DNA from: an uncultured Lachnospiraceae bacterium
GTDB taxonomy: Bacteria; Bacillota; Clostridia; Lachnospirales; Lachnospiraceae
Direction of reading: 5' to 3'
Assembly: GCA_947165275.1 (NCBI GenBank)
Contig: CAMUZQ010000010.1
Coordinates: 1 to 48,727 of the forward strand
Length of the DNA stretch: 48,727 nucleotides
A program made the translations under genes and the position numbers. This document shows positions 1 to 8,453 of the stretch, one piece after another (position 1 is the stretch's first letter; every line of letters begins with the position of its first letter). The notes beneath the pieces are model-generated. The model did no database searches. It was not told where the DNA came from and saw nothing but the letters and a program-made list of their open reading frames with translations.

Positions 1-1284
1 CCGGAAGCCCTCGGAACCGTCGCAGAATAAAGTCCCCTCAAGCATTCTGAGCCTGTCCTCCATATGACTGAGTCCAAAGCCCTTGCTGAGTTCCTTACAG
101 CCCTCGCCGTCATCCTTTATGCTTATGCAGAGCATATTGTCATCCCTGCTGACAGAGATCCATATGTTTTTCGGCCTTCCATGCCTTATGGAATTTGTTA
201 TCCCCTCCTGTACCGTCCGGTATATGACCTCCACCTCGTCTTCCCCGAAGGTATCTCTTAAGGAGACTGAGCAGTCATACTGGAAATGTATCCCCGTGGA
301 GCGCTCCATCTCATCTACCATTTTTTCTATGGCAAGATCCAGAGGCATCTTTTCCAGGCTGTCCGGCTTCAGCTCCCTGACTGAGCGCCTTACATCCTCC
401 ATTCCCCTTCTTGCTACCTCGGCTATGGCTCTGAGCTGCTCCTTCACAAGCCCTCTGTCTGTATCAAATATGACCAGACAGGCTTCTATTCCGGTGACTA
501 TCCCCGTGAGTGAATGACCTATGGTATCATGTATCTCTCTTGCAAGCCTGTTTCTTTCCTGCGTCTGGGCCATGAGAGCCGACTTGGCCGAATACTCCTC
601 AAGCCGGATATTCGCCTCCTTTAGCTGCTCATTCAGCTCCCTGATCCTTTCATTCTCGCTCATCTGTACCCTGACCATCGAGATCATATAAAAGATAAAA
701 AGAAATGTATTCAGAAGCTGGCCGATATTGATCATCCCACGCAGGATCCTGGAATTGTCATATCTGTAATATAAAAGACAGTCCTCCAGGGAAACCGTGG
801 GAAACCAGATCGGAAACAGCTGGCTTTCCGTGAAAAAGTAACACGCCCCTATGACCATGATGGCTATTATCCTGGTGCCCGTATTCTGGATATTACGTAC
901 AAGATCGGCAAAAACCATCAGAAACATGCCTGTATAGCAGAATCCCGTATTCAACGCTATGCACAGCACCGTGACCGTCTCCAGGACCAGCTTCAATACG
1001 AACTCTGTTCCGGACTCCGTTTCAAAGGACAGTACCAGAAGCAGACAGCAATACAGCAGAGCAGTTGATATTGCTACTGCATAAGGCTGTCTAGGGATGA
1101 TCCCGGCCCTCATAAGAAATGTCAGAGCCGATCCTTCATTTACATATCCGTTCAACGCATGCCCCATAACATAGATCACAAATGCGAGCATCCAGAAATT
1201 GAGATGCTTCATTGCATCCAGGAACATGCCGGGCAGGATAAAGCCGCTGCTTCTTTCCTGATCACTGCCAGCGCTCACTGTCAT
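1..1284 (-). CDS. Sensor histidine kinase, NarL/DesK type (HisKA_3), 3' end cut by window edge
   Basis: The reading frame stays open to the left edge, so the C-terminus is missing. The N-terminal part (about 170 residues) holds four to six hydrophobic segments and no obvious extracellular domain. A cytoplasmic stretch follows with the HisKA_3 phosphoacceptor motif, read as ERNRLAREIHDTIGHSL, where the His after Glu-Ile is the phosphorylation site. Next comes a HATPase_c lobe with an N-box-like QEGITNSIRHG and a DDGEGC/GFGL segment. This class phosphorylates LuxR/NarL-type response regulators, and the partner is probably beyond the left edge. I chose the ATG at 1284, which overlaps the preceding gene by 23 bases; a GGGGAG lies only two bases before it, so ATGs at 1227 or 1212 are possible. 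The overlap with a membrane-tethered sugar-binding protein suggests the two sense a ligand together. Confidence 0.85.
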   Translation of the reverse strand, partial: MTVSAGSDQERSSGFILPGMFLDAMKHLNFWMLAFVIYVMGHALNGYVNEGSALTFLMRAGIIPRQPYAVAISTALLYCCLLLVLSFETESGTEFVLKLVLETVTVLCIALNTGFCYTGMFLMVFADLVRNIQNTGTRIIAIMVIGACYFFTESQLFPIWFPTVSLEDCLLYYRYDNSRILRGMINIGQLLNTFLFIFYMISMVRVQMSENERIRELNEQLKEANIRLEEYSAKSALMAQTQERNRLAREIHDTIGHSLTGIVTGIEACLVIFDTDRGLVKEQLRAIAEVARRGMEDVRRSVRELKPDSLEKMPLDLAIEKMVDEMERSTGIHFQYDCSVSLRDTFGEDEVEVIYRTVQEGITNSIRHGRPKNIWISVSRDDNMLCISIKDDGEGCKELSKGFGLSHMEDRLRMLEGTLFCDGSEGFR

Positions 1285-2245
1285 ACTCCCCTATATTATC
1301 CTGAGTCACTATATCCACCGGAACGATTATGGTCTTGTCTACCGTTTCGCCGTCCAGCATACGGTAAAGAACATCGGCGGCCGTCTCCCCAAGCTTTGTG
1401 GGAAACTGTACGGCGGATGCCTTCATCTGTCCTGCGTTTATCAATGCCTTGGCATCCGGAGATGCGTCCACACCGTACACATTCACCCGGCCTGCGAGAT
1501 CCTTCTCCTGCAGAGCTGCGACTACTCCCTCGGCTGCAGGATCATTTAAGCAGAAAACGGTATCAAACTTATTCCCCTTCCCGATATATTTGCGCATTTC
1601 AGGCAGGGCTATCTCGAATTGTCCTTCACATTCCAGCATTCCCTGAACCCTGAAGGCCGAATTACCGGAGATCGTATCAAGAAATCCCCTGACTCTCTGT
1701 TTTCCCGATTCTGCGCGTCCATGTGTCATTACGACTATTTCCCCGCCCTCCTGGGTCTTAAGCATGTACCTGGCGTCCAGACTGCCTGCGTTGTAATTAT
1801 CAGACGTTATCGTACATTGGATAAGATCGTCATTACCGACCGCCGAATCCACGACGATCACATACACTCCCTGATCCCTGGCCCTTTTGAGCACCTCATC
1901 CAGACCGTCCGGATCCACGGGATTAAGTATCAGTGCAGTTATCCCCATATCCAGAAGCTGCCCGATCTGCTCCCTCTGGCGTTCCACACTTAATGCAGGA
2001 TCCCTGAGATACATCATATCCCCCTCGGCCTCGACCCTGTCCCTTATCTGCTCATTTATTATCTTGAAGAACTCATTGTTCATTGTCATGTAGCTGGCCC
2101 CTATGCGTCTGGAGCCCTCCTTCTGATCCAGTGAAAGATCCGGATGCCAAAAAAAGAAGAACAGCAGTATACAGAGCAGCAGTACATATCCTGCCGCTCT
2201 GGCGGTGCGATAATATTTAAGAAGTCTGATATCGTCCTTGTTCAT
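1262..2245 (-). CDS. Membrane-anchored periplasmic-binding-protein-like sugar sensor (Peripla_BP_4/LacI-type fold)
   Basis: 327 residues. The N-terminus has a short charged start, then one very hydrophobic segment (about residues 17-34) without a lipobox Cys, so it is probably an uncleaved membrane anchor. The rest reads as a ribose/galactose-type binding protein: IGASYMTMNNEFFKIINEQI, then GITALILNPVDPDGL, VIVVDSAVGNDDL, TVFCLNDPAAEGVVAAL and VNVYGVDASPDA. These match the usual order in RbsB-like proteins. No ABC ATPase or permease lies beside it; instead its 3' end overlaps a sensor kinase. That context fits a sensory binding protein that presents sugar occupancy to the kinase, as described for XylFII-LytS in Clostridium, rather than a transport component. 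The AAGGA at about four bases before the ATG supports the start. Confidence 0.8.
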   Translation of the reverse strand: MNKDDIRLLKYYRTARAAGYVLLLCILLFFFFWHPDLSLDQKEGSRRIGASYMTMNNEFFKIINEQIRDRVEAEGDMMYLRDPALSVERQREQIGQLLDMGITALILNPVDPDGLDEVLKRARDQGVYVIVVDSAVGNDDLIQCTITSDNYNAGSLDARYMLKTQEGGEIVVMTHGRAESGKQRVRGFLDTISGNSAFRVQGMLECEGQFEIALPEMRKYIGKGNKFDTVFCLNDPAAEGVVAALQEKDLAGRVNVYGVDASPDAKALINAGQMKASAVQFPTKLGETAADVLYRMLDGETVDKTIIVPVDIVTQDNIGEYDSERWQ

Positions 2246-2407
2246 TGATCCTTATATTCGCGAACAAAATCAACTGCCGTTTTAAAAACTGTTCCGCAGT
2301 ATATGCAGTCAAACCGGAATCTATTATTTATTATACCTGTTTCCCTGATCACAGCAAAGGATTTTGTCTGTCCCTATGCTCTCACACCGCCGGTGAACAC
2401 ACAGCAG

Positions 2408-2437
2408 TTGATAAAGCCTGCATCATTCTGATAGAAT
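2408..2437 (+). promoter_or_regulatory. Candidate sigma-A promoter for the L,D-transpeptidase gene
   Basis: TTGATA (2408-2413) and TAGAAT (2432-2437) are separated by 18 bases. This would start transcription about 70 bases before the transpeptidase ATG. It is the best-matching pair in the 270-base divergent intergenic region 2246-2515, which otherwise holds no gene I can support. Confidence 0.4.
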
Positions 2438-2453
2438 GTCCGTGGTTATTTTG

Positions 2454-2470
2454 TACTATTCCGCATAGTA
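2454..2470. repeat. 17-base inverted repeat in the leader before the L,D-transpeptidase
   Basis: TACTAT and ATAGTA flank a 5-base spacer (TCCGC). The arms are perfect. It lies between the candidate promoter and the start codon, so it could be an operator or a small leader hairpin. No further copy was noticed. Confidence 0.3.
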
Positions 2471-2515
2471 TTCACCCAATGACAGAAGAACCCTGATCCC
2501 GGCTTTGGTATTTTT

Positions 2516-3754
2516 ATGAAAAAAACATTTCGGATATTATCTTATATTTTGCTTTCCATACTCCTTCTCTGCTGTATGCTCTATGCAGCCGTTTACTTTG
2601 GCGGCATCAGATATTATCCTGCTGCAAATACCGTCCTGAACACAGCTCCTGCCGTGAAGGATACAACCTCCGTACTGGTGCTTACAGAGGATGGCATTGC
2701 CAGAGATTACGATGTAAAAGTCACAGAAAAATATACCCTTGAGGGTGTAACCCCCTCCCCTGTCTTTTCGGGGACCATACAGAAAACAAGGACCCTGGAT
2801 GAGGAGGCTGTAAAGAGCGCCGTAGACGATATCCTGTCCTCTGTGGAAAGAAAGGGTGGCACCCCGGGTTATATAACCCATGACTGTAAATATATTCCTC
2901 CTCAAAAGGGCAATCTTGTGGATAAAGACAGACTTCAAGCAGATATAATGTCGGATTTTCCTGATAAGAGCGGCTACGATGTAAATGATTATTACATAGA
3001 AGAAGAGGATGATGATTCAAAAAGGCTGGAGGAGCTTATCGATGCTCTTGAAGCCTCGCAGATCACCTACAGCAATGGAAAAACAATAAAAGCCTCTGAG
3101 ATGGATCCGGTTTACATAAGATCGCTTGCTTCCGTCAGCCTCAATTCCACCAAAATACGGGATGCCGCCATGGATATATCCTTAAGCTATGATGATATAG
3201 GCAAAAAAACGGTACAGTTTGATTCCACCTTAAGGGGCATAGTCGACGTATCCGGCGGAACCTGGGGAACCCTCACTGATACCGAGGCAGAGATGGATGC
3301 TGCTGAGGAGATACTCGATTCGCTGGAAGTCAGTGAGAACAGGATCCCTGTATGCAGACAATATCTTACCTTTGATCTCCCGGATACATACATAGAGGTT
3401 GATAAGGAAAATCAGCGTGTATTCGTATATGAGAATGGCAGGCTTATAATGTCCTGCGACTGTGTCACAGGCAGAGTTCCCGACAGAAAAACACCCTCCG
3501 GGATATTCTTCATTTCAGAATGCGCAAAGAACAAAACCCTTCGCGGTCCGGGCTATGCTTCCTTCGTAAACCGCTGGATGCGCCTTACAAACAGCGGGAT
3601 CGGCCTTCATGACGCCACCTGGAGACGCTCCTTCGGAGGCAGTATATATATGCATGACGGCTCCCACGGATGCATCAACCTTCCAAAAGACTTCGCCTAC
3701 GAGCTCTATGACTGGGTACAGACAAAGGAGAATCTCTGTACGATCGTTTTCTGA
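2516..3754 (+). CDS. L,D-transpeptidase (YkuD domain) with peptidoglycan-binding-like domain
   Basis: 412 residues. An N-terminal membrane anchor (about residues 7-29) is followed by a long extracellular region resembling the PG_binding_4 domain (about 70-270) and a C-terminal YkuD catalytic domain (about 285-412). The catalytic signature is clear: HDGSHGCINLP near the C-terminus, with the nucleophile Cys at about residue 386, and an upstream IGLHDATW that supplies the conserved His. The family forms 3-3 cross-links in peptidoglycan or attaches proteins to it, acting outside the membrane. It stands alone between a divergent sensor gene and a convergent glycosylation operon. No good Shine-Dalgarno sequence precedes the ATG, so the start is less certain than the domain call. 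Confidence 0.9.
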   Translation: MKKTFRILSYILLSILLLCCMLYAAVYFGGIRYYPAANTVLNTAPAVKDTTSVLVLTEDGIARDYDVKVTEKYTLEGVTPSPVFSGTIQKTRTLDEEAVKSAVDDILSSVERKGGTPGYITHDCKYIPPQKGNLVDKDRLQADIMSDFPDKSGYDVNDYYIEEEDDDSKRLEELIDALEASQITYSNGKTIKASEMDPVYIRSLASVSLNSTKIRDAAMDISLSYDDIGKKTVQFDSTLRGIVDVSGGTWGTLTDTEAEMDAAEEILDSLEVSENRIPVCRQYLTFDLPDTYIEVDKENQRVFVYENGRLIMSCDCVTGRVPDRKTPSGIFFISECAKNKTLRGPGYASFVNRWMRLTNSGIGLHDATWRRSFGGSIYMHDGSHGCINLPKDFAYELYDWVQTKENLCTIVF

Positions 3755-3786
3755 TGCCGGAAAAAACGCGGAGGAAGATTATTTAT

Positions 3787-4599
3787 CTATAGACACACCC
3801 ACTGCTCAGGCCAGATTCTCTCATCAACCTCTGTAGACTCCTTACCGTGCCATTTTCCCGGATGGACTACCACTTTGTCTTCATTCTGATTGATCCAGGC
3901 CGCCCAGGCAGAAAAAGTACTGTTCGCCACTATATTATGTCTGCATATACTCATACCCCAGAAATCTTCTGCCTCGCTGTTTCCCGTCACATATTTAACC
4001 GTATCACCAAACATATGTCTGCAATATTCGATATCATCAGAAAAACAATAAAAAACAGGCTTTTCTGTATTTCCCTTAATATAATCCATTGCCTCTGTGT
4101 AATAGGATCCCGGAAGATCAGTTCCCAGTCTTACAAAGTCTCCCCGTCTCACATGAACACTCACTGAATTACAGGATCTTATCTCATCAATAAGCCCTTT
4201 ATCCATATATTCTTCCTTCGGAGACAGATCGTTCAGCAGATCCTTCTTTACCCTTTCAGCAAACAAAAATGTCGGCCAATATCCTTCTAATATCTTCCAG
4301 TCAACATTTATTACTTCCTCTTCGTATCCCTTTCCCTTATCCCTGTATTTTATGTGATTATATAAACCCGCTTTTCTTATCAGCTTTATCAATATCCTTT
4401 CAGCCGCATTCAGATAATCCGCACCTACATTAAAATACTTCTCCAGTACATATTCCCTTTTGTCGACTATGGTCAGATCCTGATTGCGGTAGAAATCCAG
4501 ATCCAGTTTAACCTGTTTTCCGCATGATTTAAGATATTTATACAGAGCATAAAGAAAGAGCTGATTCCCCATGCCTCCAACTATTCTAACTGCAAGCAT
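3787..4599 (-). CDS. Glycosyltransferase family 11 (alpha-1,2-fucosyltransferase-like)
   Basis: 270 residues, close to the usual length of bacterial GT11 enzymes. The family start motif is present as RIVGGMGNQLFLYALY, and the nucleotide-sugar-binding motif as SVHVRRGDFV near residue 145, including the Arg pair that contacts GDP-fucose in the family. A later segment, YCFSDDIEYC, matches the conserved SDD region. The enzyme would transfer fucose from GDP-fucose to a galactose-like acceptor on a growing surface glycan, in the cytoplasm. It is the last gene of the operon and overlaps the preceding GT2 gene by 14 bases. No GDP-fucose synthesis genes lie in the window. Its sequence is visibly A+T richer than the flanking housekeeping genes. 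Confidence 0.85.
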   Translation of the reverse strand: MLAVRIVGGMGNQLFLYALYKYLKSCGKQVKLDLDFYRNQDLTIVDKREYVLEKYFNVGADYLNAAERILIKLIRKAGLYNHIKYRDKGKGYEEEVINVDWKILEGYWPTFLFAERVKKDLLNDLSPKEEYMDKGLIDEIRSCNSVSVHVRRGDFVRLGTDLPGSYYTEAMDYIKGNTEKPVFYCFSDDIEYCRHMFGDTVKYVTGNSEAEDFWGMSICRHNIVANSTFSAWAAWINQNEDKVVVHPGKWHGKESTEVDERIWPEQWVCL

Positions 4600-5596
4600 T
4601 ATCTCTGCTTATTCTCCTATACCTGAAAACATAACTCAAAGCTCTAGGGGAGATCATCTCCCATGTACGTGGATTTATCAGAATATTAAAAGGTTTCCGG
4701 ATAAATCTTTTCTGTTTTCTTATTGCGGTTCCCCACCAGCGCATACACTCAAAATGAAGCACAGCTTCATCAAATATCCTGTTTTTCCTGTTTGATATCT
4801 CTATTTTTTTTATCAGGGAATCCAGCAAGTCAAGATCTATCATACTCCTGAATTCCGGAAGTTTGAGGAATTCTGTCCATTCATCAGTCGAAAGTCCTGC
4901 ACTCAGCTCCTCAAGCTGCTTTGATCTTATATAGTCCCGGCACTCCTTCTGTTCCCTTTTATGAGCACTGGACACCTGTCCTTCATGCTCACGATATTCC
5001 AGCAGTATCCGCGGGATAACCTTTATTTCCCCAAACCTGATGCAGTCGACCCACAGACCATAGTCAAGTGAATATCTGATATTTTCATCATATTTGATAT
5101 CATGATCGGCAAGAATGCTTCTCCGTATGATAACTGTAGGATTTGCCAGACTGATGTTTCCCAAAAGAAGCCGTACCTGCAGCACTTCTCTTGGTATATC
5201 ATTTCTTAAAAAAGGATATACCTGGTCTGTTCCCATCTTTTTACAGGCAGTTCCGCATACTGCCACCTCAGGATGAGCATCCATATATTCTGTCTGTATC
5301 CTGAATCTTTCAGGATAAGCAAAATCATCACTGTCCATCCTGACGATATACTCTCCGGTGGCTGCTTCCAATGCCAGATTTGACGCGACAGAGACTCCAA
5401 GATTTTTCTCATTCCTTATGATCCTGATCCTCTGATCATCATATTTTTTCAGGCATTCCAAACATGTATCATCCGATCCATCGTCTGCTATAAGCAGCTC
5501 AAAGTCAGAAAAGGACTGCGCTAATACACTTTCTATTGCAACGGTAAGGTATTCCGCCTTTGTATTGAATACCGGCATGATAACAGACAATTTCAT
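4586..5596 (-). CDS. Family 2 glycosyltransferase
   Basis: 336 residues. The N-terminal GT-A fold is clear: LSVIMPVFNTKAEYLTVAIE, then ELLIADDGSDDTC with the first nucleotide-binding Asp residues, and IVRMDSDDFAYPERF, which carries the DxD metal-binding motif. The C-terminal third (about 210-336) is basic and unrecognised and may bind acceptor or membrane. It lacks multiple transmembrane segments, so it is a soluble or peripheral enzyme. Six bases separate it from the FkbM methyltransferase gene upstream and it overlaps the GT11 gene downstream, so it belongs to the same transcript. The donor and acceptor sugars cannot be told from the sequence. Confidence 0.88.
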   Translation of the reverse strand: MKLSVIMPVFNTKAEYLTVAIESVLAQSFSDFELLIADDGSDDTCLECLKKYDDQRIRIIRNEKNLGVSVASNLALEAATGEYIVRMDSDDFAYPERFRIQTEYMDAHPEVAVCGTACKKMGTDQVYPFLRNDIPREVLQVRLLLGNISLANPTVIIRRSILADHDIKYDENIRYSLDYGLWVDCIRFGEIKVIPRILLEYREHEGQVSSAHKREQKECRDYIRSKQLEELSAGLSTDEWTEFLKLPEFRSMIDLDLLDSLIKKIEISNRKNRIFDEAVLHFECMRWWGTAIRKQKRFIRKPFNILINPRTWEMISPRALSYVFRYRRISRDNACS

Positions 5597-5602
5597 TACT
5601 TA

Positions 5603-6355
5603 CTACCCCTGTATCTGATATGCTGACGACATTTCCAGATACTCTTGCCTTATAAATGTCAACTCTTCATATGAGTCAGAAATATAGATCAGCTTATAAC
5701 CATTTTGTTTCAAAGTATCAAGCATTTTTTTCAGCCTTTGTTTTCCGTCACGGAATAAACGGTCATGTATTTCCAGACATATCTGATCCGGCTTTATGTC
5801 TTTATCCGTAATATGATCAATAACGGAAAACTCCTCTCCCTCAATATCCATTTTAAGGATATTGATCTTACTGTGTCCCAGCATGATCATCAAGCTGTCC
5901 AGGGTTTTTAATTCCACCTCTATGCTTTTGTTTTTCGATAAGCCTGAGTGATATTCCAAAGCCCCTGAAACATAGTTTTGATTATCCGGAAGATAAAACA
6001 CCTCCCTGTCATTTCTTACGGATATCCCATATTGAAAGAAATGAAAGCGCGGATCTTCACTCAGTCTGTGTTTTTTTGCATACTCCGCTGCCCGCGGGGT
6101 AGGATCAAAGGCATACACTTCACACTTCCTGTCACGCATTATTCCCTCACTGAAGGACAGATCCTCCCCGATACCGAAGCTGTAGACAATGATGGTATTA
6201 TCCTTATTTTTATCAAGTATGCTTTTATCCACAGCATATCCGCCGTACCCGGAACCGTATCTAATGATCTCAGGATCCGAATCTGTTTTAAGCATTTTTC
6301 TTATATATGTTTTTCTTAAAAGCCTTCTGGCCTTACCAGAAATATCAGCCGGCAC
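5603..6355 (-). CDS. FkbM-family methyltransferase
   Basis: 250 residues. The SAM-binding region is visible as IVYSFGIGEDLSFSEGI near residue 55, followed by YAFDPTPRAAEYAKKH. The family hallmark is the segment NILKMDIEGEEFSVIDHI near residue 165, and a later DQICLEIHDR also fits. Members O-methylate hydroxyl groups, often on sugars of lipopolysaccharide, capsule or glycosylated flagellin. Placed between glycosyltransferases with 6-7-base spacing, it most likely methylates one of the sugars added by this operon. The gene starts at an ATG eight bases after the upstream GT4 stop, without a very strong ribosome binding site. Confidence 0.85.
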   Translation of the reverse strand: MPADISGKARRLLRKTYIRKMLKTDSDPEIIRYGSGYGGYAVDKSILDKNKDNTIIVYSFGIGEDLSFSEGIMRDRKCEVYAFDPTPRAAEYAKKHRLSEDPRFHFFQYGISVRNDREVFYLPDNQNYVSGALEYHSGLSKNKSIEVELKTLDSLMIMLGHSKINILKMDIEGEEFSVIDHITDKDIKPDQICLEIHDRLFRDGKQRLKKMLDTLKQNGYKLIYISDSYEELTFIRQEYLEMSSAYQIQG

Positions 6356-6362
6356 AGTCCTG

Positions 6363-7628
6363 TCATCCTTTCAGAATATCCTTATAACAGCCAATATATT
6401 GAGAATAAACTCTCTCTATATCGTGTTTTCTTAATGTATATTCCCTGACGTATTCAAGAGTATTTTTTTGTTCCTCAGGATCTTTTGAGAAAACCCCGTC
6501 GATAAGTGTAACTGCCTTATCAATATCTCCTATATCAAAAAGCATCTCCCTGCCGCACTCACCTGTTACGCTCATGGTCCCGCCCACTTCCGAGGCCACA
6601 GCCGGAACTCCCGTCATCAAAGCTTCTGCCAGTGAATTGGATGAGTTCTCCAGTATCGATGCCTGCAGATACACATTGGCTCTCAGATACTGCTTTAGCA
6701 TATCCTTTGCACTCAGACTTCCCAGATATATGACAGTGTCCTCAAGCGAAAGCTCTTTTATCCTTTTGCTTATGTATCTTTCATAGGAATTCTGTCTGAA
6801 ATGATCCGATATGTTTTTGCATCCTGCATCTCTTCCGGTAGTATAGAGACAGATATCCGGATACTTTTTCTTTAATCCTGCTGCTATCTCCAATGCGATA
6901 TGCATTCCCTTGATGGGATAATATGCCTGTGACATGAAGATGCTATGCTTCCTGCAGGCTTCATAGGACCAGACCTGTCCCGAGTAAAACTCCGGACGGA
7001 GTATCTCCTCGCACTCATAATATTTTATATCCGGATTTATCCGTTTTGAGATTTTTTTATCCCAGGCTGTCCGTCCGATAACATACTCAGCCTTTTTCAG
7101 AGCTTCTGTTTCAAATCGTCCCCTTGATCTGAATCTTCTCTGCTGGGCTGCGATATTATCCATCCTTATAAGGTCATGTATCGTATATCCTCGGACCACG
7201 TCATGCGGCAGTTTATATGTGTATTTTTCTGCACACTCACTGATGATCCCCTGTATTGATATGACAGCGGGTTTCCTGCCATGGGCTGCATTGACCATTT
7301 CCGCTGCAAAAGAATATTCTGTTCCCCAGATATGTATGATATCCGGTTTCTCCCTTTCTATTATCTTCCCGAAAAGGGTCTCCCTTCGTGTATTGTACCT
7401 TGTCTCCGGGACTCTGGAAGCATAAAAGCCATACCATGTGCATCTGCTGTCTTTACCATAGATCAGCCTTTTTCTGTCCGAAGCAAATACACTTACAAAT
7501 TCAATATCCCTGCTTTCTGTCAGTCTGTCAGACAGTATCCTGAGCCAGGAGCCCTCTTTGCTTGGCAATAATCCCGTTTTATCGGCAACATATGGTAAAA
7601 CAGTGCCTGTAAGCCATAATATCTTCAT
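6363..7628 (-). CDS. Family 4 glycosyltransferase (GT-B)
   Basis: 421 residues. The N-terminal half begins KILWLTGTVLPYVAD and contains DIIHIWGTEYSFAAEM, as in GT4 acceptor-binding lobes. The C-terminal lobe has ASILENSSNSLAEALMTGVP, with the EX7E-type arrangement (Glu before the NSS and Glu in AEA) that contacts the nucleotide sugar, followed by VASEVGG. It would be a retaining transferase acting at the cytoplasmic face. Its start codon directly abuts the stop codon of the upstream GT2 gene (TAG at 7629-7631, ATG at 7626-7628), so the two are translationally coupled. Sugar specificity cannot be assigned. Confidence 0.87.
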   Translation of the reverse strand: MKILWLTGTVLPYVADKTGLLPSKEGSWLRILSDRLTESRDIEFVSVFASDRKRLIYGKDSRCTWYGFYASRVPETRYNTRRETLFGKIIEREKPDIIHIWGTEYSFAAEMVNAAHGRKPAVISIQGIISECAEKYTYKLPHDVVRGYTIHDLIRMDNIAAQQRRFRSRGRFETEALKKAEYVIGRTAWDKKISKRINPDIKYYECEEILRPEFYSGQVWSYEACRKHSIFMSQAYYPIKGMHIALEIAAGLKKKYPDICLYTTGRDAGCKNISDHFRQNSYERYISKRIKELSLEDTVIYLGSLSAKDMLKQYLRANVYLQASILENSSNSLAEALMTGVPAVASEVGGTMSVTGECGREMLFDIGDIDKAVTLIDGVFSKDPEEQKNTLEYVREYTLRKHDIERVYSQYIGCYKDILKG

Positions 7629-8453
7629 CTATCTGCCAATGATTATCCTCAGGTACGGAGTAATGCTGTGCCGGATCGCATACCCCATCCCGAAATTCTT
7701 TTTTAGGAAATAAAACCATTCTCCTGCAGGAAGTCCTTTTGGCTGCTCCTTGAGCCGAAGCCTTTTTATCCGGGAAAGCTCTCTGTCCTCCCAGGTCCCC
7801 TTTTTTGTACGGATTTCGCATATACCGGCATAATATTCAGTCATATACACTTTAACACCTATTCTCTTCAGTCCAAAGCAGTAGTCATAATCAGCCATTT
7901 TATGTGTATAATGCCTGTCAAATACACCCATCCTCCGGAAAACATCATATGGCATCAAAAATGCATTCATATTGGCTGCATCACACCACCGGTCGGGATC
8001 GGATATTCCTATGCGTATTTCCCTTACGGAGTTCATCTCATATCTGAAGCCCCCGTAAGTAATTTTTCCGTTTCTGCCGCAGGTTGCTCCGGCTATACAG
8101 CTGCCCGGAAAGGAAACCGCAGTATCGATCATCCTTTTTATCGCCTGCTCAAAAAACTTCACATCATCATTGATGAGAAGCACATGATCGGATATGATCC
8201 CGTTATCCAGAACATATTCCATACCCTTTCTCATGCCGCCCGCCCAAAAGAGTGTTCCGTCACCGTGCAGTATATCCACCTTCCTGCTTTTTTCTTCGGC
8301 AAATCTTTCTATCATACCGACTGTTTTATCCGTGCAGCCGTCATCCACTGCGATATATCTGATATCATATCCGGGATCATCCAGAGAATACAGGCATTCC
8401 CGGGTCTTATCCATACGATCATGAGATGTAAAAATGACAATAAGAGAATTCAT
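7629..8453 (-). CDS. Family 2 glycosyltransferase (rhamnosyltransferase-like)
   Basis: 274 residues. It opens with SLIVIFTSHDRMDKTRECL, then YIAVDDGCTDKTVGMIE, and has the metal site as LLINDDVKF. The segment GTLFWAGGMRKGMEYVL resembles WbbL/RfbF-type rhamnosyltransferases, where a WGGG-like motif follows the first beta strands, so a deoxysugar donor is plausible but not proved. Its ATG overlaps the stop of the upstream transferase by four bases (ATGA-type overlap at 8450-8453). The C-terminus is basic and may associate with the membrane. Confidence 0.86.
   Translation of the reverse strand: MNSLIVIFTSHDRMDKTRECLYSLDDPGYDIRYIAVDDGCTDKTVGMIERFAEEKSRKVDILHGDGTLFWAGGMRKGMEYVLDNGIISDHVLLINDDVKFFEQAIKRMIDTAVSFPGSCIAGATCGRNGKITYGGFRYEMNSVREIRIGISDPDRWCDAANMNAFLMPYDVFRRMGVFDRHYTHKMADYDYCFGLKRIGVKVYMTEYYAGICEIRTKKGTWEDRELSRIKRLRLKEQPKGLPAGEWFYFLKKNFGMGYAIRHSITPYLRIIIGR

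Noticed and set aside
1159-1993. Plus-strand open frames opposite the sensor kinase and binding-protein genes
   Set aside because: The minus-strand frames carry full domain signatures; the plus-strand ones do not.
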